Below the pieces are notes generated by a model. That model was not told where the DNA came from, searched no databases, and saw only the letters and a list, made by a program, of their open reading frames with translations. The position numbers and the translations under genes were made by a program. Source: Pseudomonas sp. PDM15 (GTDB taxonomy: Bacteria > Pseudomonadota > Gammaproteobacteria > Pseudomonadales > Pseudomonadaceae). Taken from it: 64,000 nucleotides of DNA. Location of the stretch: contig NZ_JACVAA010000006.1 of the NCBI RefSeq assembly GCF_014851565.1, positions 1 through 64,000 of the forward strand, read 5' to 3'. This document shows, piece by piece, positions 46,032 to 57,311 of this stretch. The first letter of the stretch is position 1; every line of letters starts with the position of its first letter.

Positions 46032-46107
46032 CGTAGGGTGGATGACGCTTCACCCATCCACCGGGGCGGTCCCGATGGTGGATGAAAAGGGCGTCATCCA
46101 CCCTACG
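46032..46107. repeat. Nested palindrome GTAGGGTGGATGACGC / GCGTCATCCACCCTAC
   Basis: Outer arms of 17 bases (46032-46048 and 46091-46107) are perfect inverse copies. Inside, CATCCACC (46055-46062) and GGTGGATG (46077-46084) form a second stem. The element lies in the convergent gap after the MocR gene, directly beside the REP copy at 45958. Confidence 0.8.
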
Positions 46108-46138
46108 TTGTGTGTGACGGAGGCATCCGCGCCGGAAT

Positions 46139-46165
46139 AAAAAAGGGATGGCCGAAGCCATCCCT
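46139..46165 (-). terminator. Intrinsic terminator of aspA
   Basis: AGGGATGGC and GCCATCCCT pair around a 4-base loop and run into a T stretch on the minus strand (A run at 46139-46144). It lies 44 bases past the aspA stop. Confidence 0.92.
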
Positions 46166-46209
46166 GGAGGGCAAGGGGCGTGGGGCTGCCCCTCGGTCGA
46201 TGAAGCGGA

Positions 46210-47634
46210 TCAGCCCTGCAGCGGCACCAGGCGCGGGGCGATCATGTTTTCCGGACGCAGGATGTCGGCGAGGGTGGCGTCGTCCAGCAGCTTCTCCTCG
46301 CGCACAAGCTCCAGCACGCCGCGGCCGCTTTCCAGCGCCACCTTGGCGATGCGCGTGGCGTTCTCGTAGCCGATGTAGGGGTTCAGCGCGGTGACCAGAC
46401 CGATGGAGTTCTCCATCAGCTCGCGGCAGCGCTGCTCGTTGGCGCTGATGCCGTCGATGCACAGCTCGCGCAGCATATCCATGGAGCGGGTCAGCAGGCG
46501 GATCGAGTCGAGGATCTTGTAGGCGATCAGCGGCTCCATCACGTTCAGCTGCAGCTGGCCGCCTTCGGCCGCCATGGTCAGGGCCAGGTCGTTGCCGATC
46601 ACTTCGAAGGCCACCTGGTTGACCGCTTCCGGGATCACCGGGTTGACCTTGCCCGGCATGATCGAGCTGCCCGGCTGGCGCGCCGGCAGGTTGATCTCGT
46701 TGATGCCGGTGCGCGGCCCGCTGGAGAGCAGGCGCAGGTCGTTGCAGATCTTCGACAGCTTGACCGCGGTGCGCTTGAGCATGCCGGAGAACAGCACGAA
46801 GGCGCCCATGTCCGAGGTGGCCTCGATCAGGTCGGCCGCCGGCACCACCGGGTGGCCGCTGACGATGGCCAGGCGCTCGACGGCGAGCTTCTGGTATTTC
46901 GGGTCGGCGTTGATGCCGGTGCCGATCGCGGTGCCGCCCAGGTTCACTTCGGTGAGCAGGGCCGGGGCAAGCATCTTCAGGTGCTGCAGGTCTTCGCCGA
47001 GGGTGGTGGCGAAGGCGCGGAATTCCTGGCCGAGGGTCATCGGCACGGCATCCTGCAGCTGGGTACGACCCATCTTCAGCACGTGGCTGAACTCCAGGCC
47101 CTTGGCGGCCAGCGACTGGATCAGCTTGTCGAGAGCGTTGAGCAGGCTGTCGTGGCCGAGCAGTAGGCCGACGCGGATGGCGGTCGGGTAGGCGTCGTTG
47201 GTCGACTGCGCCATGTTCACGTCGTTGTTCGGGTGCAGGTGTTCGTACTGGCCCTTCTCAAAGCCCATGGCTTCGAGCGCGATGTTGGCGATGACTTCGT
47301 TCGCGTTCATGTTGGTCGAGGTGCCGGCGCCGCCCTGGATCATGTCGACCACGAACTGCTCGTGGAACTCGCCCTGGATGATGCGCGCACAGGCGGTGCT
47401 GATGGCGGTGTGCTTGGCGGCGGACAGGTGGCCCAGCTCGCGGTTGGCGTCGGCGGCGGCCTGCTTGACCATGGCCAGGGCGATCACCAGTTTCGGGTAG
47501 TGCGACAGCGGTACACCGGACAGTCGAAAATTCTGCACGGCACGCAGGGTCTGGATGCCGTAGTAGGCCTCGGAGGGGACTTCGAGCTTGCCGAGCAGGT
47601 CTTTTTCGATACGGGTGGATGCAGCAGCGGACAT
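46210..47634 (-). CDS. aspA: Aspartate ammonia-lyase
   Basis: A 474-residue fumarase/aspartase family enzyme converting L-aspartate to fumarate and ammonia. It has the family signature GSSIMPGKVNP near residue 325, plus GGAGTSTNMNANEV near 100 and the N-terminal RIEKDLLGKLEVPSEAYYGIQT of aspartases. It is divergent from a LysR regulator gene (182-base gap) that is its likely regulator by position. A terminator follows. Together with the Asp/Glu transporter genes and asparaginase in this window it gives a route from Asn and Asp to fumarate. Confidence 0.95.
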   Translation of the reverse strand: MSAAASTRIEKDLLGKLEVPSEAYYGIQTLRAVQNFRLSGVPLSHYPKLVIALAMVKQAAADANRELGHLSAAKHTAISTACARIIQGEFHEQFVVDMIQGGAGTSTNMNANEVIANIALEAMGFEKGQYEHLHPNNDVNMAQSTNDAYPTAIRVGLLLGHDSLLNALDKLIQSLAAKGLEFSHVLKMGRTQLQDAVPMTLGQEFRAFATTLGEDLQHLKMLAPALLTEVNLGGTAIGTGINADPKYQKLAVERLAIVSGHPVVPAADLIEATSDMGAFVLFSGMLKRTAVKLSKICNDLRLLSSGPRTGINEINLPARQPGSSIMPGKVNPVIPEAVNQVAFEVIGNDLALTMAAEGGQLQLNVMEPLIAYKILDSIRLLTRSMDMLRELCIDGISANEQRCRELMENSIGLVTALNPYIGYENATRIAKVALESGRGVLELVREEKLLDDATLADILRPENMIAPRLVPLQG

Positions 47635-47816
47635 GATGTCTTCTATCTCTGGGAAATACGGCTTGGCGCCGCGGTGCCCAATAATCTAGGCTTTCTGCCG
47701 TTTGTCGGCCAATGCTGTTAGTAGCTATGGTATGCATAAACGGCATAATGTCGCCGTGACTCGGGTTGAATGTCGCGCGTGCATAATTTCAAACGAATAT
47801 TGGCGGCCAATCAGCG

Positions 47817-48731
47817 ATGAATCTGGAAACCAAATGGCTGGAGGACTTCGTCGCCCTGGCCGCCACCCGCAGCTTTTCCCAGGCGGCCGAGAAGCGCTTC
47901 GTCACCCAGCCGGCCTTCAGTCGGCGCATCCGCAGCCTCGAAGGCGCACTGGGTCTGACCCTGGTCAACCGATCGCGCACGCCGGTGGAGTTGACCGAGT
48001 CCGGCCAGCTGTTCCTGGTCACGGCGCGCAGCATGGTCGAGCAGCTCGGCGAGGTGGTGCGCCACCTGCACCATGTCGAGGGCCAGCAGGGGGAGGTGCT
48101 GCAGATCGCTGCCGCCCACTCGCTGACCCTGGGCTTCTTCCCGGAGTGGATCGGCCGCCTGCGCCGCGAGGGCCTGCCGCTGTCCACCCGCCTGGTGGCG
48201 ACCAACGTCGGCGAGGCGGTGCATTCGCTGCGCGAGGGCAGCTGCGACCTGATCCTTGCCTACTACGACCCGGATGCGGCCATGCAGCTAGCGCCGGACA
48301 TCTTCCCCTCGCTGCACCTGGGCACCACCTCGATGCTGCCGGTGTGCGCAGTGGGTGAAGACGGCGCGCCGCTGTTCGGTCTGGACGCCGGCCACAGCGT
48401 GCCCCTGCTGGCCTACAGCGCCGGTGCCTTCCTCGGCCGCTCGGTGAACCATCTGCTGCGCCTGCGCGCGTTGCGCTCGACCACGGTGTACGAGACGGCC
48501 ATGGCCGACAGCCTCAAGACCATGGCCCTGCAGGGTCTCGGCGTGGCCTGGGTGCCGCGCCTGTCGGTGACGGCCGAGCTGGCCCGCGGCGAGTTGGCGG
48601 TGTGCGGTGGCGAACAGTGGCAGGTGCCGCTGGAGATCCGCCTGTACCGCTGCGTGCTGTCGCGCAAGGCGACGGTGCGTCTGCTGTGGCGCAAGCTGGA
48701 AGCCGGGATGGGTAGCGAGGCGGGCCGCTAG
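47817..48731 (+). CDS. LysR-family regulator divergent from aspA
   Basis: A 304-residue LysR protein: N-terminal winged helix (LEDFVALAATRSFSQAAEKRFVTQPAFSRRIRSLEGALG) and a C-terminal effector domain. It is divergent from aspA, so it probably controls aspartase in response to an acidic amino acid or C4-dicarboxylate; this is by position only. In P. aeruginosa the aspA region has a similar LysR gene (PA5428 as I recall). The gap has several TGCATAA-like repeats. Its stop lies 3 bases from the convergent stop of the next gene. Confidence 0.9.
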   Translation: MNLETKWLEDFVALAATRSFSQAAEKRFVTQPAFSRRIRSLEGALGLTLVNRSRTPVELTESGQLFLVTARSMVEQLGEVVRHLHHVEGQQGEVLQIAAAHSLTLGFFPEWIGRLRREGLPLSTRLVATNVGEAVHSLREGSCDLILAYYDPDAAMQLAPDIFPSLHLGTTSMLPVCAVGEDGAPLFGLDAGHSVPLLAYSAGAFLGRSVNHLLRLRALRSTTVYETAMADSLKTMALQGLGVAWVPRLSVTAELARGELAVCGGEQWQVPLEIRLYRCVLSRKATVRLLWRKLEAGMGSEAGR

Positions 48732-48734
48732 CGG

Positions 48735-49532
48735 TCAGAACTGCAGCGCGCTTTCCAGCTCGTCCCCCGACAGGTACGCGGACAACAGCCTGCGCAAGGT
48801 GCCATCGTCGCGCATGCCCTGCATGAGCGCGGCCATGCGCTGGTAGTCCTGATAGGAGAAGTGCGCCTTGCTCAGAGCCAGGTGATGGGGAATGGGCGCG
48901 GTCTGGGGCGACCAGTCCATGATCCTCACGCGATCATCCAGCCCCAGCTCGGCCAGCTCCTTGCGGTAGAACAGCGGCAGGGAAAACACGGTGTCGACGC
49001 GGTTGCCGGCGCCCAGCATGAGAAACAGGTTGTGGATGCTCGGCACCTTGATGACCCGACCCTGCCCGGCCAGTTGCGCGATCAGCTCGTCGTAGGTCGG
49101 TCCGTGGCGAAAGCTGCGTACCACGGCGATGCGTGCGCGCGGGTCGGCCAGCAGATCCGCCGGGCTCCGCAGATCGGCGCGTGTGGTCAGCGCCATGTTT
49201 TTCTGCGCGTGGTACGGGATGAAGTAGGCGAAGCTGTCGCGCTCCGCGACGCGTATGGCGGACACCGTCATGGACAGGGTGCCCTCCTGCAGCTCTTTCC
49301 AGATCCGCGCCCTCGGCTGCTCGAAGGTGTCGAAGCGGTAGCCGCCGCGTTTCATCAGCTCATCGATCACATCGCGGTCGAGTCCCTTTCCCTGCGAGTA
49401 CAGTAGCCCCGCCTGGTAGAAGGCCAGGCTGTAGACCTTGTCAGGCAGTGCATCCGCGGCTGCCGACAACCCCGTCGAGAGCGCTGTGCTGAAGATCAGG
49501 CAGAGAGCTCGGCGCAATAGCCTTGGGGTCAT
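48735..49532 (-). CDS. Orphan periplasmic binding-like protein
   Basis: About 265 residues with a signal peptide (MTPRLLRRALCLIFSTALSTGLSAAADA) and a family 3 binding-protein-like body (GGYRFDTFEQPRARIWKELQEGTLSMTVSAI, then RIAVVRSFRHGPTYDELIAQL). No transporter genes are next to it. Orphan proteins of this kind may sense ligands or be retained for an unlinked transporter. The ATG at 49532 is chosen because the signal peptide begins there; a start 13 codons upstream is possible. It ends 3 bases from the LysR gene (convergent) and starts 72 bases from aauR. Confidence 0.75.
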   Translation of the reverse strand: MTPRLLRRALCLIFSTALSTGLSAAADALPDKVYSLAFYQAGLLYSQGKGLDRDVIDELMKRGGYRFDTFEQPRARIWKELQEGTLSMTVSAIRVAERDSFAYFIPYHAQKNMALTTRADLRSPADLLADPRARIAVVRSFRHGPTYDELIAQLAGQGRVIKVPSIHNLFLMLGAGNRVDTVFSLPLFYRKELAELGLDDRVRIMDWSPQTAPIPHHLALSKAHFSYQDYQRMAALMQGMRDDGTLRRLLSAYLSGDELESALQF

Positions 49533-49604
49533 GGTGGTGCTCGGGCGTGGGGTCAGTCTGCAGTGTGGCATGCCATGGCAGGCGCGCCAGCGCCGGTCTC
49601 TGCT

Positions 49605-50919
<1,315 letters not shown>

Positions 50920-50927
<8 letters not shown>

Positions 50928-52791
50928 CGCGGGGCTCCTGCAGGGGCAGATCGAGGATAAAGGCGCTGCCGCCTTCCTCCGGGTGACGGACCACCAGGCT
51001 ACCGCCGGCGGCCGCGGCCAGGCTGGCGGACAAGGTCAGGCCGAGGCCCAGGCCCTTCTCGCCCGGCTTGGTGGTGAAGAACGGCTCAAACAGATGCACG
51101 CGCACGTCCGGCGGGATGCCGGCACCGCTGTCGCGCACCTCCAGGCGGTAGCTGGCGCCGTGCTGTGCGCCGTTCAGCCACAGCTCGCGGCGCGGCTGTT
51201 CGCGCAGGGCGTCCAGCGCGTTGCTCAGCAGGTTGACCAGGATCTGTTCCAGGCGGGTCTGGTCGATAGCCAGGCGCGCCTCGGCGAACTCGCGGTGCAG
51301 AGCCGGACGCTCCTGCTCGACGCGGCTGTGCAGGAGGAACAGCGCCGCCTCCACCGCCTGCTCCAGGCTGGCCTGGCCGTGGTCGCCGCCGCGCCGGGCG
51401 AAGGCGCGCAGGCTGCCGGTGATGCGGCCCATGCGGTCGACCAGCTCGCCGATGGCCTGCAGGTTGCTGCCGGCCACGTCCAGCGCGCCGCGCTCGAGGA
51501 AGCGCGCGGCATTCGCCGACAGGGTGCGCAGCGCCGCCAGCGGCTGGTTCAGCTCGTGGGCGATGCTGGTGGACATCTGCCCGATCACCGCCAGCTTGCC
51601 GGCCTGGACCAGGCCGTCCTGGGCCTGGCGCAGGTTGGCCTCGGTCTGCTGGCGCTCGCGCACCTCGGCCTGCAGCAGCAGGTTGCTGGCGGAGAGGTCG
51701 AGGGTGCGTTCGGCGATCTTGCGCTCCAGCTCGCTGTTGGCCCGCTGCAGCGCCTCGCGGGCGGCCAGGCGGGTGGCGATCACCTTGCGCCGCTGGTTCA
51801 GTGCCAGGCCGCCGAAGATCAGCAGGGCGCAGACCACGCCGGCCAGCAGGCCGTGGCTGGCAGCGGTGCGGCGCTGTTCGGCCAGCGGTGTGAGCAGGGT
51901 CAGGTGCCAGGCGGTATCGTTCAGCGCGCGGGTCTGCTGCAGGTAGTCCAGGGGCTGGCCAGCGGGGCCGTCCAGGCGGATTTCCTGCAGGCCGTCGCCG
52001 AGCTCGCGGCTGGCCAGCGGTTGCAGTTCCTGCAGGGTCGCCCAGTGGTACTGCAGGCTGCGCGCCAGGCGCTCGCGGCGGGCATCGTCCAGCGGCCGCA
52101 CGGCTTTGAGCCGGCGCGCCGGGTTGCTGGAAAGGATGATGATGCCGTTCTCGTCGCTGACGTAGGCCTCCACGCGGGCGTCGGCCCAGCGCTTTTCCAG
52201 GGCGTCGAGGCGCACCTTGACTACCGCCACGCCGATCACCCGGCCGTTGGCGCGCAGGCCGTGGGCCAGGTAGTAGCCGGGCTCGCCGGTGGTGCTGCCG
52301 ACGCCATAGAAGCGCCCCGGCTCACCACGGACTGCCTGCTTGTAGTAGTCGCGGAACGACAGGTCCTCGCCGAGGAAGCTGCTCGGCTGGTTCCAGTTGC
52401 TGGTGGCGACCACCCGGCCATCGAGGTCGAGCACGTACACGGCGAGGCTGCCGGCGCGCTGGTTGAGACCTTCGAGGTGATCGTTGAGACGCTGCCGGCG
52501 GTAGCTGCCGGGGGTCAGCAGCAGGCGGCTGACGCCACTTTCCAGCTCCAGCAGGCTGGGCAGGTAGGTGTACTTGCCGATCTCGCTCTCCACCGCGCGG
52601 GCGTTGAGCTCCAGCTGGCGTTCGCCGCTAGCGGCCAGGTCGCGGATGCCGATCGCCTCGCTGAGCCGGTAGCCGGCGTAGCCGCAGCCGAGTACCAGGG
52701 CGATGCCCAGCAGGGTCAGCAGCAGTTGGCGGAGCAGATGTGGCTTCACGGCGAGGGCGGGCGGGACGCTGGGGGACAGGCATTGCATCAC
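50920..52791 (-). CDS. aauS: Sensor histidine kinase AauS (DctB type)
   Basis: A 623-residue membrane kinase. It has two membrane segments (about 20-45 and 300-320) enclosing a periplasmic sensor domain, a coiled coil (about 330-385), the H box IAHELNQPLAALRTLS, the N box LVNLLSNALDALRE and the G boxes DSGAGIPPDV and GLGLGLT. It should sense acidic amino acids and phosphorylate AauR. The gene is followed by aauR with an 8-base overlap. The aat transporter genes lie immediately upstream, whereas in P. aeruginosa genes for ansB and ggt intervene, as I recall. Confidence 0.92.
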
Positions 52792-52846
52792 AGTCGTCCG
52801 GGGCTGGCCAGTTGGCGCCCGGGACTGGAGCCCCGGGCGCCCGCTC

Positions 52847-53577
<731 letters not shown>

Positions 53578-53581
<4 letters not shown>

Positions 53582-54246
53582 ACGGCTAACCTTTTCTGCA
53601 GGAGCTTGACCAGCTGCGAGGCGGCGAAGCTGATGGTGAAGTACACGAGGCCGGCGAAGATCAGGAACTCATGGGGCTGGCCGAGGATGTCGCCGCGCGA
53701 GCGGGCGGCGTTGAGGAAGTCCATCAGGCCCACGGTGTAGACCAGAGAGGTGTCCTGGAACAGGATGATGCTCTGCTGCAGCAACAGCGGCGTCATCTTG
53801 CGGAAGGCCTGCGGCAGGATGATCAGGCGCATGCTCTGGCCGTAGGTCATGCCCAGGGCCGAGGCGGCGCCCATCTGGCCTTTGGGAATGGCCTGGATGC
53901 CGGCGCGGACGATCTCGCTGAAGTAGGCCGCCTCGAACATCACGAAGGCCACCAGGCACGAGGTGAAGGCGCCCACCGGGGTGTCTTCGCCGGTGATCCA
54001 GCGCAGCAGGAACGGTACTGCGAAGTAGAACCAGGTGATCACCAGCAGCAGCGGGATGGAGCGGAAGTAGTTGACGTAGGTGGCGGCGAAGCCCGACAGC
54101 AGGCGGTTGTGCGACAGGCGCATGATGGCCAGCAAGGTGCCCAGCACCACGCCGCCGATCACGCCTAGCACCATCAGCTGCAGGGTCATCAGCATGCCGT
54201 TCCACAGGCCCGGCAGGGCCGGGACGATAGCGCTGAAATCCATCAT
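53578..54246 (-). CDS. aatM: Glutamate/aspartate ABC transporter permease
   Basis: A 222-residue HisM-family inner-membrane permease (GltK type) with several transmembrane segments and the docking loop [23 protein letters not shown]. It pairs with AatQ. Four-base overlaps at both ends (with aatQ and aatP) indicate translational coupling. Confidence 0.93.
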
Positions 54247-54989
54247 TTGCCTCCCGCGGAGATCAGGCCCGGTACCGCGACCTTCTTCTCGATCAGGCGC
54301 ATCAGCAGCATCAGGCTCATGTTCAGGGTGAAGTAGATCAGCGTGGCCAGGGTGAAGGCCTCGAACAGGTTGGCGCTGAATTCGGCGGTCTGCTTGGTCT
54401 GCGCCAGCAGCTCCATGAGGCCGATCAGCGAGGCCACCGAGGAGTTCTTGAAGATGTTGAGGAACTCACTGGTCAGCGGCGGAATGATGATGCGGAAGGC
54501 CTGCGGCAGCAGGACGTTGGCGTACACCTGCGGCAGGCGGAAGCCCAGCGCGTAGCCGGCGGCCAGCTGACCCTTGGGCAGCGCCTGGATGCCAGTGCGC
54601 ACCTGCTCGCAGACGCGGGCGGCGGTGAACAAGCCGAGGCACACCACCACGCTGAGGAAGGCCGAGGTGGCCGGCGACAGGTCCTGCTTGAACCACATCT
54701 CCAGCGGCTCGGGCAGCAGGTCCGGCACCAGGAAGTACCAGAGGAACAGCTGCACCAGCAGCGGTACGTTGCGGAAGACTTCCACGTAGCAGGTGGCGAA
54801 GCCGCTGATCCAGCGGTTCGGCACAGTACGCATCACGCCGAGCAGGGCGCCCAGCGCCAGGGCAATCAGCCAGGCGGTGAGGGCGATGGCGATGGTCCAG
54901 CCCAGGCCGGTGACGAACCAGTCCAGGTAGATCTCGCTGCCGATGCCGGTGGACTTGAAGAACACGCCCCAGTCCCAGTTGTAATTCAT
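54243..54989 (-). CDS. aatQ: Glutamate/aspartate ABC transporter permease
   Basis: A 248-residue permease (GltJ type), longer at the N-terminus than AatM, with the docking loop AAGYALGFRLPQVYANVLLPQAFRI. It begins MNYNWDWGVFFKSTGIG, typical for GltJ proteins. The binding-protein gene lies 263 bases upstream across a hairpin-rich gap, which probably lowers expression of the membrane components relative to AatJ. Confidence 0.93.
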   Translation of the reverse strand: MNYNWDWGVFFKSTGIGSEIYLDWFVTGLGWTIAIALTAWLIALALGALLGVMRTVPNRWISGFATCYVEVFRNVPLLVQLFLWYFLVPDLLPEPLEMWFKQDLSPATSAFLSVVVCLGLFTAARVCEQVRTGIQALPKGQLAAGYALGFRLPQVYANVLLPQAFRIIIPPLTSEFLNIFKNSSVASLIGLMELLAQTKQTAEFSANLFEAFTLATLIYFTLNMSLMLLMRLIEKKVAVPGLISAGGK

Positions 54990-55140
54990 CTTGGCTACTC
55001 ACGATCAGGGCGGACAGGAGCCGGGGCCGACACGGTCCCCCACCGCGGTTGGCGGTGGTGCTCCTGTCCTAAATGTGCAGAGGTGAGGCGGCGCCGCTCT
55101 CGTGAAGTGGCGCCGTACCGACAGGCCGGAATGCTTTGCT

Positions 55141-55228
55141 CCCTCTCCCTTTCACGGGAGAGGGCTGGGGAGAGGGTGTGTTCCCGGCTCCCTCTCCCCC
55201 GGCCCCTCTCCCACAAGTGGGAGAGGGG
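55141..55228. repeat. Hairpin pair in the aatJ-aatQ gap (CCCTCTCCC family)
   Basis: CCCTCTCCC (55141-55149) pairs with GGGAGAGGG (55156-55164). A second, stronger hairpin is CCCCTCTCCCAC (55203-55214) with GTGGGAGAGGGG (55217-55228). They sit between the binding-protein and permease genes, where such structures often protect the upstream mRNA or cause partial termination. Confidence 0.8.
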
Positions 55229-55252
55229 AGCATTCGGCTGCCGCGGGCGCGC

Positions 55253-56164
55253 TTAGAGCTGCTCGGCGGCCTTGTCGGTCGGGTTGGCGACCAGCTTCTT
55301 CAGCTCGTCGCTCATCGGGAAGTTCAGGTTCAGGCCCTTGGGCGGGACCGGGTTGAGGAACCACTTGTCATAGATGGCAGTGACTTCGCCGGACTTGAAG
55401 GTGGCGACCAGGGCCTCGTCGACCACTGCCTTGAAGGCCGGGTCACCCTTGCGCACCATGCAGCCGTAGATCTCGTAGGACTGCGGGGTGCCGACCACGT
55501 GCCAGTCGGCCGGCTTCTTGGCCTTGGCCATTTCGCCGGCGAGCAGGGCGTCGTCCATCATAAAGGCCACGGCGCGACCGGACTCCAGCATCAGGAAGGA
55601 CTCGCCATGGTCCTTGGCCGAGATGATGTTCATGCCCATCTGCTTCTCGGCGTTCATCGCCTTGAGCAGGCGCTCGGAAGTGGTGCCTGCGGTGGTCACC
55701 ACGTTCTTGCCCTTGAGGTCGGGGAAGTCGGCGACGCCGGAGGTGGTCTTGGTCAGCAGGCGGGTGCCCACCTCGAAGATGCCGACGGAGAAGTCGACCT
55801 GCTGCTGGCGCTCGACGTTGTTGGTGGTGGAGCCGCACTCCAGGTCCACGGTGCCGTTCTGTACCAGCGGGATGCGGGTCTGCGAGGTCACCAGGTTGTA
55901 GCGAACCTTGAGGTCCGGCATGCCCAGCTTCTGCTTGATCGCCTCGACCGCCTTCAGCTGCAGGTCATGGGAGTAGCCCTCGGGCTGCTGCGGGTCGCTG
56001 CCGAAGTAGGAGAAGGGGATGGACGAGTCGCGGTGGCCGAGGACGATGGTGCCGCTGTCCTTGATCTTCTTCAGGGTGCCGGTCAGTTCTTCGGCCAGGG
56101 CCGGTGCGCTGCACAGGGTGGCGGCCAGGGCGACGCCGATGGCGCGGGAGAGAGTGCTGTTCAT
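55253..56164 (-). CDS. aatJ: Glutamate/aspartate periplasmic binding protein
   Basis: A 303-residue family 3 solute-binding protein (GltI type) with signal peptide (MNSTLSRAIGVALAATLCSAPALA) and the family segment TIVLGHRDSSIPFSYFG. The CGSTTNNVERQQQVDFS segment is characteristic of acidic amino acid binders. The ATG at 56164 follows GAGG; the frame is open 14 codons further but without signal-peptide character. It is the first gene of the aat operon, with a sigma-54 promoter about 96 bases upstream. Confidence 0.94.
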   Translation of the reverse strand: MNSTLSRAIGVALAATLCSAPALAEELTGTLKKIKDSGTIVLGHRDSSIPFSYFGSDPQQPEGYSHDLQLKAVEAIKQKLGMPDLKVRYNLVTSQTRIPLVQNGTVDLECGSTTNNVERQQQVDFSVGIFEVGTRLLTKTTSGVADFPDLKGKNVVTTAGTTSERLLKAMNAEKQMGMNIISAKDHGESFLMLESGRAVAFMMDDALLAGEMAKAKKPADWHVVGTPQSYEIYGCMVRKGDPAFKAVVDEALVATFKSGEVTAIYDKWFLNPVPPKGLNLNFPMSDELKKLVANPTDKAAEQL

Positions 56165-56259
56165 GCTGATCCTCGCTGTTGTTGTTATCCGGGGCGGTCG
56201 CTGCATGGCGATGCGGGCCCGTCTTGAGTGGACGGTCGAGCCGTCCCTGCGAGAGTCAG

Positions 56260-56275
56260 AGCAGGTAGTGTGCCA
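56260..56275 (-). promoter_or_regulatory. Sigma-54 promoter of the aat operon
   Basis: On the minus strand TGGCACACTACCTGCT has GG and GC spaced by exactly 10 bases, as required for RpoN promoters. Its location upstream of aatJ, next to AauR-type sites and near a sigma-54 activator gene, supports it. Confidence 0.85.
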
Positions 56276-56352
56276 GGTGTCTGGGCTAAGGATAAATAAT
56301 TGAAATTAAAGGATTAATTTCCGAATATGAAAGTTCGGAGATGTCTGTGGTG

Positions 56353-56397
56353 TTCGGCTTGGCGAATACCGCCGAGTTCGGCGTTCGGAAAACCGAA
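56353..56397. promoter_or_regulatory. Upstream activator sites for AauR
   Basis: TTCGGAAAACCGAA (56384-56397) is a perfect match to the TTCGG-N4-CCGAA form reported for AauR in Pseudomonas putida. TTCGGCTTGGCGAA (56353-56366) matches with one change. They lie about 80-120 bases upstream of the sigma-54 promoter, a typical enhancer distance. Confidence 0.85.
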
Positions 56398-56433
56398 TGC
56401 CCGCCCCTGCATTGCGAAGGGGCGGGGTAGGGA

Positions 56434-57228
56434 TCAGCGGTTGCGCAGGAAGGCGTTGATGAACTCGCCCTGGTTGGGCGCTTCCTCGGCGGTGGTGAAG
56501 AGGATGCTGCCGTCCTTCTCGCGCAGCTTCATCGCCTTGTCGAAGCGGCATTCCACGGTCCTGATGGCGACGGCCTGCGCCTTGAAGCTGGCATCGCCCT
56601 CGCACAGGCTGGCCAACTGGTTGACCACCTCGCCGCAATAGCCGGCGATGCTCAGAGCCTTCATTTTCTGGTCGTCGATGGCGTTCCACTCCACCCGGGT
56701 CTGTAGCGGCACGCCGCAGGCCTCGCTGGCTTCCTGATCCAGTTCCTCGAGCAGGCGTTTGTTGGTCTGCAGGTGCTTGGCGCGGTCAAAGCGGGCCAGC
56801 TTCTCCTGCAGGCCCTGGCTCTGCTGTTGTTCATACAGGGCCAGGAGTTCGGCCGGCTTGGCCTTCTTGCTCAGCGTCTCGTCGAACGTCAGGGGGAAAC
56901 CGGCGGTTTCCGGCAGGTACAGCTGGTAGCTGTCGCCGTCCCAGCCCTGGCGCTTGAGCAGCATGTTGTAGCGGCTACCGTCGAGAGTGGTGCTGTAGTC
57001 ACGTTCCTGGTTGCCGCGGTCGTTGACCTCGGTAAGGAACACCACTGAGTCCAGCGGGTGGTTGAGGCCCTTGACCTGCAACAGAGCCTGCTGGCCGTCG
57101 GCGCTGGGCGCGAGGGTCACCATCACGCCCTGGCCCGTATCGAACACCTGTGGGTACTTGGCCAGTTCCAGGGCATTGGCCTGGCTGGCGAGCAGCAGGG
57201 AAACAGCGATAAGGGATAGCTTGCGCAT
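56434..57228 (-). CDS. Exported protein of unknown function
   Basis: 264 residues with a signal peptide (MRKLSLIAVSLLLASQANA). The mature N-half is beta-like (VFDTGQGVMVTLAPSADGQQALLQVKGLNHPLDSVVFLTEV). A helical, Gln/Glu-rich middle (LLALYEQQQSQGLQEKLARFDRAKHLQTNKRLLEELDQ, about 145-185) is probably a coiled coil. The C-half has four cysteines (EACGVP, GYCGEV, SLCEGD, VECRFD) that could form two disulfides. I recognise no family. Its 3' end lies 37 bases from the AauR-type sites of the aat operon on the same strand. Confidence 0.8.
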   Translation of the reverse strand: MRKLSLIAVSLLLASQANALELAKYPQVFDTGQGVMVTLAPSADGQQALLQVKGLNHPLDSVVFLTEVNDRGNQERDYSTTLDGSRYNMLLKRQGWDGDSYQLYLPETAGFPLTFDETLSKKAKPAELLALYEQQQSQGLQEKLARFDRAKHLQTNKRLLEELDQEASEACGVPLQTRVEWNAIDDQKMKALSIAGYCGEVVNQLASLCEGDASFKAQAVAIRTVECRFDKAMKLREKDGSILFTTAEEAPNQGEFINAFLRNR

Positions 57229-57311
57229 GACAACTTCCTTGTTGGTTGGAAAGGTGACGAGTCTAGCCGGCCGTGACCGGTCGGTCTGTGAGCCCTGCCG
57301 CTGGCTGGCGC

